This document shows positions 1-5,029 of a stretch of 5,029 nt of DNA, piece after piece. The notes under the pieces are model-generated. The model saw only the letters and a list, made by a program, of their open reading frames with translations. It was not told the origin of the DNA and made no database searches. Every line of letters begins with the position of its first letter. Position 1 is the stretch's first letter. Origin of the DNA: Anaerolineaceae bacterium (GTDB lineage: Bacteria; Chloroflexota; Anaerolineae; Anaerolineales; Anaerolineaceae). Location of the stretch: assembly GCA_003532515.1 (NCBI GenBank), contig DOEX01000249.1, positions 1-5,029 on the forward strand. The letters run 5' to 3'. Position numbers and translations under genes: made by a program.

Positions 1-53
1 TGAGGAACGAAGGATCTTTCTTTTCAACAGGGCGAGGCAGGCCTTCGCCCCTA
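1..53. repeat. Intergenic hairpin repeat downstream of ccmD
   Basis: This stretch follows the ccmD stop codon and contains no start codon opening a gene on either strand. Positions 30-50 form an imperfect inverted repeat: GGGCGA (30-35) pairs with TCGCCC (45-50), and GGC (36-38) pairs with GCC (41-43), leaving T44 bulged and a tiny AG centre. The remainder (1-29) resembles the low-complexity flank of dispersed intergenic repeats. No T-run follows the hairpin on the minus strand, so it is not a classical intrinsic terminator, although it may still shape the 3' end of the operon mRNA. That it is dispersed in the genome is inferred from its style; only this copy is visible. Confidence 0.5.
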
Positions 54-185
54 CTACTTCCCTGATCCCTGCCCCATCTTCTTTTTGATCCGGCGGTTCA
101 GCAACACCAACCAGCCAATATACGCCCCCAAAAGACCAAAGATCACCGCGTATCCTGCCACAAAATAATTAAAGGTATCAGCCAT
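54..185 (-). CDS. ccmD: CcmD-like small heme exporter protein
   Basis: A 43-residue protein, beginning MADTFNYFVAGYAV. Residues about 8-29 form a single hydrophobic membrane segment, followed at once by a basic stretch (NRRIKKK, 30-36) that should lie in the cytoplasm. This is the layout of CcmD, a tiny membrane adaptor that in System I helps release heme-loaded CcmE from the CcmABC complex. E. coli CcmD is longer (69 residues), but the family is poorly conserved and often short. The start is well supported: a near-perfect Shine-Dalgarno GAGGTGA lies at 189-195 inside the end of ccmC, and the ATG overlaps the ccmC stop by 8 bases. Position as the last gene after ccmC matches the usual ccmCD order. 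The assignment rests on topology and context more than on sequence identity. Confidence 0.8.
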   Translation of the reverse strand: MADTFNYFVAGYAVIFGLLGAYIGWLVLLNRRIKKKMGQGSGK

Positions 186-894
186 TAATCACCTCACCAA
201 ATTCTTCTTCTTGTTCCAGGGCTTCCTGCTCTTCCAACCACTGCTGGTTCAACCGCAAGCGGCTTCTCACGATCAGGAACACCGCAAACAGCACTGAAAA
301 AGCAAAAATGCTAAAGCCCATGGTCTGGTACATCGCCGGCGTCATCGCCATCTCGCCCGTACCAGCACTGCCAAAGATGGTCGGGTGGATGGTGCGCAGC
401 AAGCGTGCCGAAAAGAAGGTCAGAGGCACAGTCGCAAAACCGATGATCAGGTAAATTGAGCCAAATCGCGCCTTCTTTGCCGGATCGTCAATGCCTCTGC
501 GCAGCAAGAAGTAGGCAATATAGGTAAACGCCATGATCGTCATCGTTGTCAGGCGCGGATCCCAGGTCCACCAGGTGTTCCACACCGGACGCGCCCAGAT
601 CATGCCGGTAAAATTGGCGATCGCTGTAAAAAGCAGCCCAATTTCGACCGAAGATGCCGCTACAGCATCCAGGGTCAGGTTAGGTTTGCGTAAATACAGC
701 ACAGCGCACACCGCCGCCACTAAAAATCCGAGCATGCCCAGCCAGGCTGCCGCCACGTGGAAGTAGAAGACCTTCTGCACTAAGCCCATGTTTTGTTCCA
801 CCGGCGCATAAAACAACACCAGCCCGAAGGCGAGCAAGATCAGCACGCCCGAAAATATTGCCAAAAAAGAGATTTTTTTATTCCAAGATAACAT
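178..894 (-). CDS. ccmC: Cytochrome c maturation heme-handling protein CcmC
   Basis: A 238-residue integral membrane protein of the heme-handling family, close to E. coli CcmC (245 residues). CcmC binds heme on the outer face of the membrane and, with CcmA, CcmB and CcmD, attaches it to CcmE. About six membrane segments are visible (roughly 10-28, 44-67, 82-102, 116-132, 145-163, 192-210). The tryptophan-rich WWD heme-binding signature is at residues 105-116 (WNTWWTWDPRLT). The two external histidine ligands are H46 (in FYFHVAAAW) and H170 (in RTIHP), spaced 124 residues apart exactly as H60 and H184 are in E. coli. The C-terminal tail (about 218-234) is strikingly glutamate-rich. The ATG at 894 is preferred over an in-frame TTG at 900, because a weak GGTG motif sits seven bases upstream of the ATG. 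It overlaps the end of ccmB by 17 bases and ccmD by 8. Confidence 0.95.
   Translation of the reverse strand: MLSWNKKISFLAIFSGVLILLAFGLVLFYAPVEQNMGLVQKVFYFHVAAAWLGMLGFLVAAVCAVLYLRKPNLTLDAVAASSVEIGLLFTAIANFTGMIWARPVWNTWWTWDPRLTTMTIMAFTYIAYFLLRRGIDDPAKKARFGSIYLIIGFATVPLTFFSARLLRTIHPTIFGSAGTGEMAMTPAMYQTMGFSIFAFSVLFAVFLIVRSRLRLNQQWLEEQEALEQEEEFGEVING
189..195 (-). promoter_or_regulatory. Ribosome binding site of ccmD
   Basis: On the minus strand this reads GAGGTGA, three bases before the ccmD ATG (six bases counted from the GAGG core). It is the strongest Shine-Dalgarno of the operon. It lies within the last codons of ccmC and is the main evidence that the 43-codon frame is translated. Confidence 0.75.
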
Positions 895-1552
895 AGTCAA
901 ACACCATTAGTGAAATTGTAGTCATAATAATACCGTATACCAGCAGGACTGTCAGCCAGACCTGGTAGCTCGCCAATGCCGCCCCGCTCATAATGCCCAT
1001 GCCAGCCTTGACCACTGCCATATTGACCGGCATCAAAATCGGGAAGAGCAGCACCGGCAATAGCAGGTCGCGCATGCGTGTTTGGGCGGTCATGCTTGCC
1101 AAAAGCGTACCTGCCGCGCTGAACGACCACGCCCCTAAAATGAGAGTTAGCAGCAAACCAGGGACAAACAGGTTTTGGTTATAGAGAAGGCTGTAGACTG
1201 GAAGAACGATCACGATCAGCACCAGCATCATCAAGAAATTGCTGATTTGCTTGGCTAACCAGATGCTGCCCAGCCCAGGCACTGCCATCACCAGGGCATC
1301 AAAACTACCCTGCTCCTGCTCGGCAACGAAAGAGCGGTTCAAACCGAGCGTGCCTGAGAAGGTGATCACCACCCATAATATACCAGGTGCAAGTTCTGCC
1401 CTTTGGCGTGGGTCCAGCTCCATGGCGTAGTTGAAAATGAAAATGCTCAGAATGGCAAAGGCCAGCATGGCTGTCAGCATATCCTTGCTGCGCCATTCCT
1501 GCAGCAAGTCTTTCCATATCAGGGTTTTGAGGGTGCTCAGCCAGTTTTTCAT
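878..1552 (-). CDS. ccmB: Heme exporter membrane subunit CcmB
   Basis: A 224-residue membrane protein, matching the family length (E. coli 220). CcmB is the permease-like partner of the ATPase CcmA. The CcmAB complex uses ATP hydrolysis to release heme-bound CcmE from CcmC and CcmD. Visible family features are the N-terminal amphipathic stretch KDLLQEWRSK (14-23), the loop LNRSFVAEQEQGSFDAL (71-87) after the second membrane segment, and a proline-rich fifth segment LLLPVLLFPILMPV (163-176). Six hydrophobic segments lie at about 27-43, 57-72, 100-122, 127-152, 164-182 and 196-219. The ATG overlaps the ccmA stop in an ATGA junction. A purine-rich GGGGGGTGA lies seven bases upstream. The 3' end overlaps ccmC. 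No truncation or missing part is seen. Confidence 0.95.
   Translation of the reverse strand: MKNWLSTLKTLIWKDLLQEWRSKDMLTAMLAFAILSIFIFNYAMELDPRQRAELAPGILWVVITFSGTLGLNRSFVAEQEQGSFDALVMAVPGLGSIWLAKQISNFLMMLVLIVIVLPVYSLLYNQNLFVPGLLLTLILGAWSFSAAGTLLASMTAQTRMRDLLLPVLLFPILMPVNMAVVKAGMGIMSGAALASYQVWLTVLLVYGIIMTTISLMVFDYVILE
902..905 (-). promoter_or_regulatory. Weak ribosome binding site of ccmC
   Basis: GGTG on the minus strand, seven bases before the ATG at 894 and only one base before the alternative TTG at 900. The spacing favours the ATG. The motif is weak and inside ccmB, so translational coupling to ccmB probably matters more than this site. Confidence 0.4.
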
Positions 1553-2421
1553 TCCTCTGTCACCCCCCTACCCCCACTCCCGCAAGCGGGACGCAAGCAG
1601 TCTGAAGAGGGGGTGGTAATCGAACCGATCGTGCCGGTCTCCTGAGTGCGAAGCCTCCCTGTGGGACCGAGCACGGGCTTTGACCGTGAGGTCTCCCCTG
1701 CATCGGACTGTTCCTCAAAAGCAGGGGTGCTAACATCGTACAGCAGCGGCTCAATTTCGCTCCAGCCTCTGCCATCCACCCACACCACCTCACTCAAAAC
1801 GCCGCGGCTCAGGCGCACGAAGCCATCTGTTACTGCCAGGGCTGCCTGTGGATCATGGCTGGTCATCAAAACCATGGCTCCCCCCCGCTTCAAATCAGCC
1901 AGCATGCGCATCAACAAGGCGCTGCCGTCCTTATCCAGCCCCGTGAAGGGTTCGTCCAAAATCACAACGTCTGGATTGGAAAGCAAAGCCCTCGCGATGG
2001 TTAAACGCTGCTGCATGCCGCGGCTGAATGAGCGCACCTGCTTGTCGCCCGCCCGGGCCAACCCGGCTTCTGCCAGGCGGTCGCGCAATTCTTTTTCGGA
2101 CAAATCGTGTTGGTACAGCTTCGAAAAAAAGCGCAGATTCTCAAGCCCGCTCAGGTTCTGGTAAAGGAAGGTCTTGTGCGCCACCAGCGCGCATTTTCGG
2201 CGCCATTCTGGGCTCTTTAGAGACAATTCAATGTCATCTACCAACAGCTTGCCCTTGTCTGGGCTCAAAAGTCCGCTGACGATCCGCAAAAGAGTGGTTT
2301 TGCCGGCACCATTATTGCCCAGCAAGCACAGCAACTGCCCGCTTTCCAGCTGCAGGTCACAATTCTTCAGCACCGCCAGGCGACCGTAAGACTTGCTGAT
2401 GCCCTGCAGCTCAATCTGCAT
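1549..2421 (-). CDS. ccmA: Heme exporter ATP-binding subunit CcmA, with atypical C-terminal tail
   Basis: A 290-residue ABC ATPase. The catalytic parts are all present: Walker A GNNGAGKTT (35-43), a CcmA-type region AHKTFLYQNLSGLENL (81-96) where the Q-loop normally lies, signature SFSRGMQQR (131-139), Walker B VVILDEP (152-158), D-loop GLD (161-163) and switch histidine H189 in TSHD. With CcmB it powers release of heme-loaded CcmE. The conserved fold ends near residue 210; the family is normally about 200-230 residues (E. coli 207). Residues 211-238 may be a lineage-specific end, but about 239-290 is rich in Gly, Ser, Thr, Arg and Pro, resembles no domain I know, and is encoded by the repeat blocks at 1561-1696. 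The ATG overlaps the end of ccmF by 11 bases with only a weak upstream purine motif. The stop overlaps the ccmB start as ATGA. The ATPase assignment is firm; any role for the tail is unknown. Confidence 0.95.
   Translation of the reverse strand: MQIELQGISKSYGRLAVLKNCDLQLESGQLLCLLGNNGAGKTTLLRIVSGLLSPDKGKLLVDDIELSLKSPEWRRKCALVAHKTFLYQNLSGLENLRFFSKLYQHDLSEKELRDRLAEAGLARAGDKQVRSFSRGMQQRLTIARALLSNPDVVILDEPFTGLDKDGSALLMRMLADLKRGGAMVLMTSHDPQAALAVTDGFVRLSRGVLSEVVWVDGRGWSEIEPLLYDVSTPAFEEQSDAGETSRSKPVLGPTGRLRTQETGTIGSITTPSSDCLRPACGSGGRGVTEE
1560..1568 (-). promoter_or_regulatory. Ribosome binding site of ccmB, inside the repeat DNA
   Basis: GGGGGGTGA on the minus strand, seven bases before the ccmB ATG; the GGTGA part matches the anti-Shine-Dalgarno complement. 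A second purine run, AGAGGA (1553-1558), directly abuts the ATG and is too close to act well by itself. The site coincides with one arm of the inverted repeat at 1561-1615, so it could be paired with the other arm in the mRNA when ribosomes are not moving through the end of ccmA. Confidence 0.6.
1561..1615. repeat. GC-rich nested palindrome within the ccmA 3' end
   Basis: Two nested inverted repeats are seen. The outer arms are CACCCCC (1561-1567) and GGGGGTG (1609-1615). The inner one is the perfect palindromic arm pair TCCCGC/GCGGGA around a central AA (1578-1591). The heptamer CGCAAGC is also repeated directly (1581-1587 and 1592-1598). The composition (C-runs on one strand, a CCCGCAAGCGGG core) is typical of dispersed REP-like intergenic elements rather than coding sequence, yet the ccmA frame runs through it without a stop. 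Only one copy is visible here, so dispersal is an inference. Confidence 0.6.
1636..1696. repeat. Second repeat-like block in the ccmA 3' end
   Basis: The block is bounded by direct repeats of GGTCTCC (1636-1642 and 1690-1696). Inside are small inverted repeats: AAGCC (1651-1655) with GGCTT (1676-1680), TCCC (1656-1659) with GGGA (1663-1666) around TGT, and GACC (1682-1685) with GGTC (1690-1693). Together with the palindrome at 1561-1615 it encodes the non-conserved tail of CcmA. It may be a separate dispersed element or part of one larger unit ending near the ccmB start; the sequence does not decide this. Confidence 0.45.
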
Positions 2422-4423
2422 CAGATTGCTCGTCTTCTTTCCGAACTGCCTGCTCTAACACGATCGGTGAACTCAAGCTAAAAGCCGCCCCCAGGCAAAG
2501 GAACAACGAACCGATCCACATGAAGTTGACCAGCGGGTTGATGGTTGCCTGGATGGAAACATAGCCCATCATCGCGTCGTAATCGAGCATGATCGTGTAA
2601 AAATCGCCGGCAAGCGTACTGCGTTTGCCCGGAATGCTGACATACTGGCTGCGGCTCTCGTAGACATCCTGACCAGGTGTCAGGCGAGCCACGATCTCAT
2701 CACCGCGCCACAAATCGATCTGGGCGCGTACGCTCAGATACTCGGGGCTCTCATAATTCTCCGTGAGCTCCACGAACTCCACCCCAAATTCACCCAACGG
2801 CATCTTGTCGCCAGGCACCAGCGTGCCCTGGATGCTTTGGGAAAGTCCCTCCACACCCACGATGCCAAGCATGATCAGCAAAATACCGGAGTGAACCAGG
2901 AAAGCACCATAACGCGAGCGCATTTTCCAAAAAGTACCCAGCGGTTTTTCGACCTTGCGCAGGTCACGCACGGTTGTGGCGATCAAAACCGCCAAACCCA
3001 GCGCCACGATGAAAATCGAAAGCACTGCCACCCAGGATTTGCTCAGCCACAGCCAGGCTGCCACAGCTGCCAAAGTTGCCACAACCAGTGGGATCAGGGC
3101 ACGTTCACCCAGCTTTTTCAAGCTGGCGACAGACCAACCCACCAGCGGACAAACCGCCATCAACAGTGCCAACAGCACCAAAAGTGGTGTGACCGCCCGG
3201 TCATAAAAGCCCCGGTCGAGGGTGATTTCAACGCCGCTAAAAGCACGCGACGCCAGCGGGTAGAGCAGTCCCCACAAACACACCAGCGCAATTGCCATAA
3301 GTATTACAAGGGTATACAGAAACAAAGAATCCCGCGAGAACCACGATTGGAATTCCCAGCCGCTATCCATTTTTTGCCAGCGCCAAACTACCAACGCCAC
3401 GGAAAGCGCCAGGAAGACCAGCAAGAACACCACTAATGGGATCGAGATGGAGCTTTCTCCGAAAGCATGCACCGAACTGATCAAGCCAGCCCGGGTCATC
3501 AGGATGCTGAAGATGATCAACAAATAGCTGCTCAAGATCAGGATCACGTTAATTCTTTTGAAAATGTCTTTCTTTTGCTGCAAGAACATGCTGTGCAGCA
3601 AGCCAGTGCTGACCAGCCATGGAATCAGAGAAGAAGTTTCCACCGGGTCCCATGCCCAGTATCCGCCCCACCCCAGCACATCATACGACCACCAGCTGCC
3701 CAAAGCGATGCCGGCAGTTAGGAAAATCCAGGCGACCAAAAGCCAGGGGCGTAAAGCTGCTATCAGGTCATCGCCGTCGCCCTTGACCACCAGGTGCGAA
3801 AGTGTCTCCGCAAAAGGCAGCAGGAAAGCGCCAAAACCAATGTAGAGCAACGGTGGATGAATGATCATGCCCCAATGGCGCAGAAGCGGATTGAGCCCCC
3901 TGCCAATCAGCCCTGAATAGACCGTTGCACCTGCTGCCGGTGAAAAAAGACTTTCAGCTAGGCTTCTATCCGTCAATTGCCAGACCCGGCTAAAGGGGTT
4001 TTCAAGAAACATCGAGATGCCGCTGAAGAAAATCAGGTTGACCAGCGCGAACAGGTAGCCCCAGTTATCCCGCAGGATATGCCGCCGGTTCAACGCGATC
4101 ACCAGGCACAGGTTTATGATCCAGCTCCAGAAAAAGAGCGAGCCCGCCTGCCCACCCCACAGCGCGGTCAGCCTCAGGTAAGTCGGCAGTGCCGGATTGA
4201 TCACGCCCACCACGTAGGCGTTGCTGTAATCCTGGTTCACTTGCATGAAAAGCAGTGCCAGCACACTCAGCGTGTGCAGACCGAACCCCAGATTGGTCAG
4301 AAAACGAACGGTTGTTGAAATCTCGTGTTGTTTGTGTGAGAGCTGCCAGATTGTTAGCACCAGGCAGACGAGCATCAGAAGCCCCGCAAGGGCAAAACCA
4401 CCTAATCCAAGATAAAACATCAT
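2411..4423 (-). CDS. ccmF: Cytochrome c heme lyase subunit CcmF
   Basis: A 670-residue polytopic membrane protein (E. coli CcmF 647). It takes heme from CcmE and joins it to the CXXCH cysteines of apocytochrome c outside the membrane. About 15 hydrophobic segments are visible. Family signatures include WGGQAGSLFFWSW (89-101), IIHPPLLYIGF (187-197), the WWD domain GWGGYWAWDPVETSSLIPW (251-269), TRAGLISSVHAF (310-321) and RYGAFLVHSG (504-513). H189, H277, H319 and H511 correspond to the four heme-ligand histidines H173, H261, H303 and H491 of E. coli; the first three keep identical spacing. A large external domain (about 525-630) precedes the final membrane segment, which follows TINPLVNFMWIG (627-638). 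The start ATG directly follows the ccmE stop; a second ATG three bases on has better spacing from GAGGA, so the protein may begin one residue later. The 3' end overlaps ccmA by 11 bases. Confidence 0.97.
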   Translation of the reverse strand: MMFYLGLGGFALAGLLMLVCLVLTIWQLSHKQHEISTTVRFLTNLGFGLHTLSVLALLFMQVNQDYSNAYVVGVINPALPTYLRLTALWGGQAGSLFFWSWIINLCLVIALNRRHILRDNWGYLFALVNLIFFSGISMFLENPFSRVWQLTDRSLAESLFSPAAGATVYSGLIGRGLNPLLRHWGMIIHPPLLYIGFGAFLLPFAETLSHLVVKGDGDDLIAALRPWLLVAWIFLTAGIALGSWWSYDVLGWGGYWAWDPVETSSLIPWLVSTGLLHSMFLQQKKDIFKRINVILILSSYLLIIFSILMTRAGLISSVHAFGESSISIPLVVFLLVFLALSVALVVWRWQKMDSGWEFQSWFSRDSLFLYTLVILMAIALVCLWGLLYPLASRAFSGVEITLDRGFYDRAVTPLLVLLALLMAVCPLVGWSVASLKKLGERALIPLVVATLAAVAAWLWLSKSWVAVLSIFIVALGLAVLIATTVRDLRKVEKPLGTFWKMRSRYGAFLVHSGILLIMLGIVGVEGLSQSIQGTLVPGDKMPLGEFGVEFVELTENYESPEYLSVRAQIDLWRGDEIVARLTPGQDVYESRSQYVSIPGKRSTLAGDFYTIMLDYDAMMGYVSIQATINPLVNFMWIGSLFLCLGAAFSLSSPIVLEQAVRKEDEQSDAD

Positions 4424-4912
4424 TTAGTCCTCAACCTGGTCGGGCAGAATGGATTCGTATTTCGAAGGGCATTTCATCAGTAGTTCTGTTGCCTGGAAGA
4501 CCCCTTCCGCGTCCAGCGAGCCGGTCACGATCGCCTGGGCTTCGTCCTTCAGCAGGTCGGGTTTGACGCCGGTGTAATGGATGGTCATGCGGGCAGCGTT
4601 CGGGTTTGCTACTGCCTCTGCCAGGACCTTGGCCATACCGCCCATTTCAGCGATCAGGCGGTGATCGCCAGGAATTTGGGCAACTACGAAACTCAGGTCC
4701 AGTGTTGCTGGGTCATACTGAATGCTTTCGCCAACCACTGCCCCGGACATGCGTAATTTTTGCCCTTCCAGTTCACTTTTTTGGCTGATCAGCTCGTCCA
4801 CAGTCATAAAGTATTGTGTATTTGAGCGGGTCGCAGAGATCAGAAGATAGCCGAGCGCAGCCACAATCACAATTGCACCGATAATCAGCTTGTAGTTAGG
4901 TTTTTTCTTCAT
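4424..4912 (-). CDS. ccmE: Heme chaperone CcmE, CXXXY (System I*) type
   Basis: A 162-residue heme chaperone that carries heme from CcmC to CcmF. A short basic N-terminus (MKKKPNYK) is followed by one membrane anchor (about 8-26) and an external OB-fold domain. Family motifs are LRMSGAVVGESIQYDP (53-68), IHYTGVKPDLL (111-121) and the end GVFQATELLMKCPSKYE (137-153). The heme-attachment residue is C148 with Y152, giving CXXXY in place of the common HXXXY; such variants are known from archaea and some anaerobic bacteria and usually occur where CcmH is absent. Compared with E. coli CcmE (159 residues), a loop of roughly 25 residues (about 80-107) is added between two strands. ATG at 4912 is chosen over an in-frame TTG at 4966: the intervening 18 codons are AT-rich and unlike the family, while AAAGG lies about ten bases before the ATG. 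First gene of the operon. Confidence 0.93.
   Translation of the reverse strand: MKKKPNYKLIIGAIVIVAALGYLLISATRSNTQYFMTVDELISQKSELEGQKLRMSGAVVGESIQYDPATLDLSFVVAQIPGDHRLIAEMGGMAKVLAEAVANPNAARMTIHYTGVKPDLLKDEAQAIVTGSLDAEGVFQATELLMKCPSKYESILPDQVED
4428..4432 (-). promoter_or_regulatory. Ribosome binding site of ccmF
   Basis: GAGGA on the minus strand, inside the last codons of ccmE. It lies four bases before the first ATG (4423) and seven before the second (4420). The spacing slightly favours the second ATG, a one-residue difference. Confidence 0.6.
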
Positions 4913-5029
4913 AGGTTGGTAACCTTTATTATTTCTTTCGTATTCTTTAATATACTTTAAAAACAAACCTATATTTTATCCTATTAGCCAAAATCCGTCG
5001 CCTTTTGTTGATGAAAATATCCTGACCGA
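4913..5029 (-). promoter_or_regulatory. AT-rich leader upstream of the ccm operon
   Basis: There is no supported gene here. The region is clearly more AT-rich than the operon, as expected for a promoter and leader. Candidate -10 hexamers on the minus strand are TAAAAT (4973-4978) and TATATT (4949-4954), but neither has a recognisable -35 at normal spacing, so the promoter is not placed. Just before the ccmE ATG, positions 4913-4925 form an inverted repeat (AGGTT, ACC, AACCT on the minus strand) that includes part of the AAAGG ribosome binding motif. Short open frames entering from the right edge could be the tail of an upstream gene, but nothing in them is recognisable. Confidence 0.35.

Noticed and set aside
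1..53. Intrinsic terminator after ccmD
   Set aside because: The stem at 30-50 is not followed by a T-run on the minus strand, and the loop is very small, so it was called a repeat instead.
895..900. CcmC start at the TTG at 900
   Set aside because: It adds only two residues, and the GGTG motif is one base away, too close. The ATG at 894 has sensible spacing.
1561..1696. CRISPR array
   Set aside because: The repeats are palindromic and heterogeneous, with no regular repeat-spacer periodicity.
1646..2164. 172-codon open frame on the plus strand opposite ccmA
   Set aside because: It lies antisense to a clear ABC ATPase, has a Ser/Arg/Lys-rich composition typical of a shadow frame, and has no recognisable domain.
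2837..3436. 199-codon open frame on the plus strand opposite ccmF
   Set aside because: Gln/His/Arg-rich composition with no hydrophobic core, as expected for the antisense of a membrane protein gene; no family resemblance.
4913..4966. N-terminal extension of CcmE from a TTG codon at 4966
   Set aside because: The 18 added residues (MFLKYIKEYERNNKGYQP) are encoded by AT-rich leader-like DNA, have no family match, and would place an awkward segment before the basic residues and membrane anchor. The ATG at 4912 gives the normal CcmE length.
4947..5027. C-terminal tail of an upstream minus-strand gene entering from the right edge
   Set aside because: A 26-codon open frame exists in one phase (ending at TAA 4947-4949) and shorter ones in others, but none has recognisable sequence and AT-rich leader DNA gives such frames by chance.

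Overview
The window holds one minus-strand operon for cytochrome c maturation (Ccm, System I). In transcription order it reads ccmE, ccmF, ccmA, ccmB, ccmC, ccmD, and it fills almost the whole window. All six genes are complete. Every junction is tight: ccmE's stop directly abuts ccmF's start, and the other pairs overlap by about 11, 4, 17 and 8 bases. This points to one transcript with coupled translation.

The products form the membrane heme-delivery pathway. CcmA (ATPase), CcmB (permease), CcmC (heme handling) and CcmD (small membrane adaptor) load heme onto the chaperone CcmE. CcmF, the heme lyase, then attaches it to apocytochrome c. The defining feature is CcmE: it carries Cys-Pro-Ser-Lys-Tyr (CXXXY) where most bacterial CcmE proteins have HXXXY. 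This marks the variant called System I*. No ccmG, ccmH or ccmI is present in the window, which fits that variant, although genes elsewhere in the genome cannot be excluded.

The 3' end of ccmA is odd. The protein is about 290 residues, against roughly 200-230 for the family, and its last ~50 residues are encoded by GC-rich DNA full of inverted and direct repeats that looks like intergenic repeat DNA read through in frame. The same DNA supplies the likely ribosome binding site of ccmB. A second, different hairpin repeat lies directly after ccmD at the left end (1-53), where the operon appears to stop. The right end (4913-5029) is an AT-rich leader that probably carries the operon promoter, but no convincing -35/-10 pair was found.

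The organism is probably a bacterium of moderate GC content. The CXXXY CcmE with an enlarged central loop, the EFABCD order and the style of intergenic repeats suggest Chloroflexota (Anaerolineae-like). This is inference from recalled family features, not a search. Apart from the ccmA tail and the repeats, this is a known pathway variant; I found no evidence of a wholly new system.
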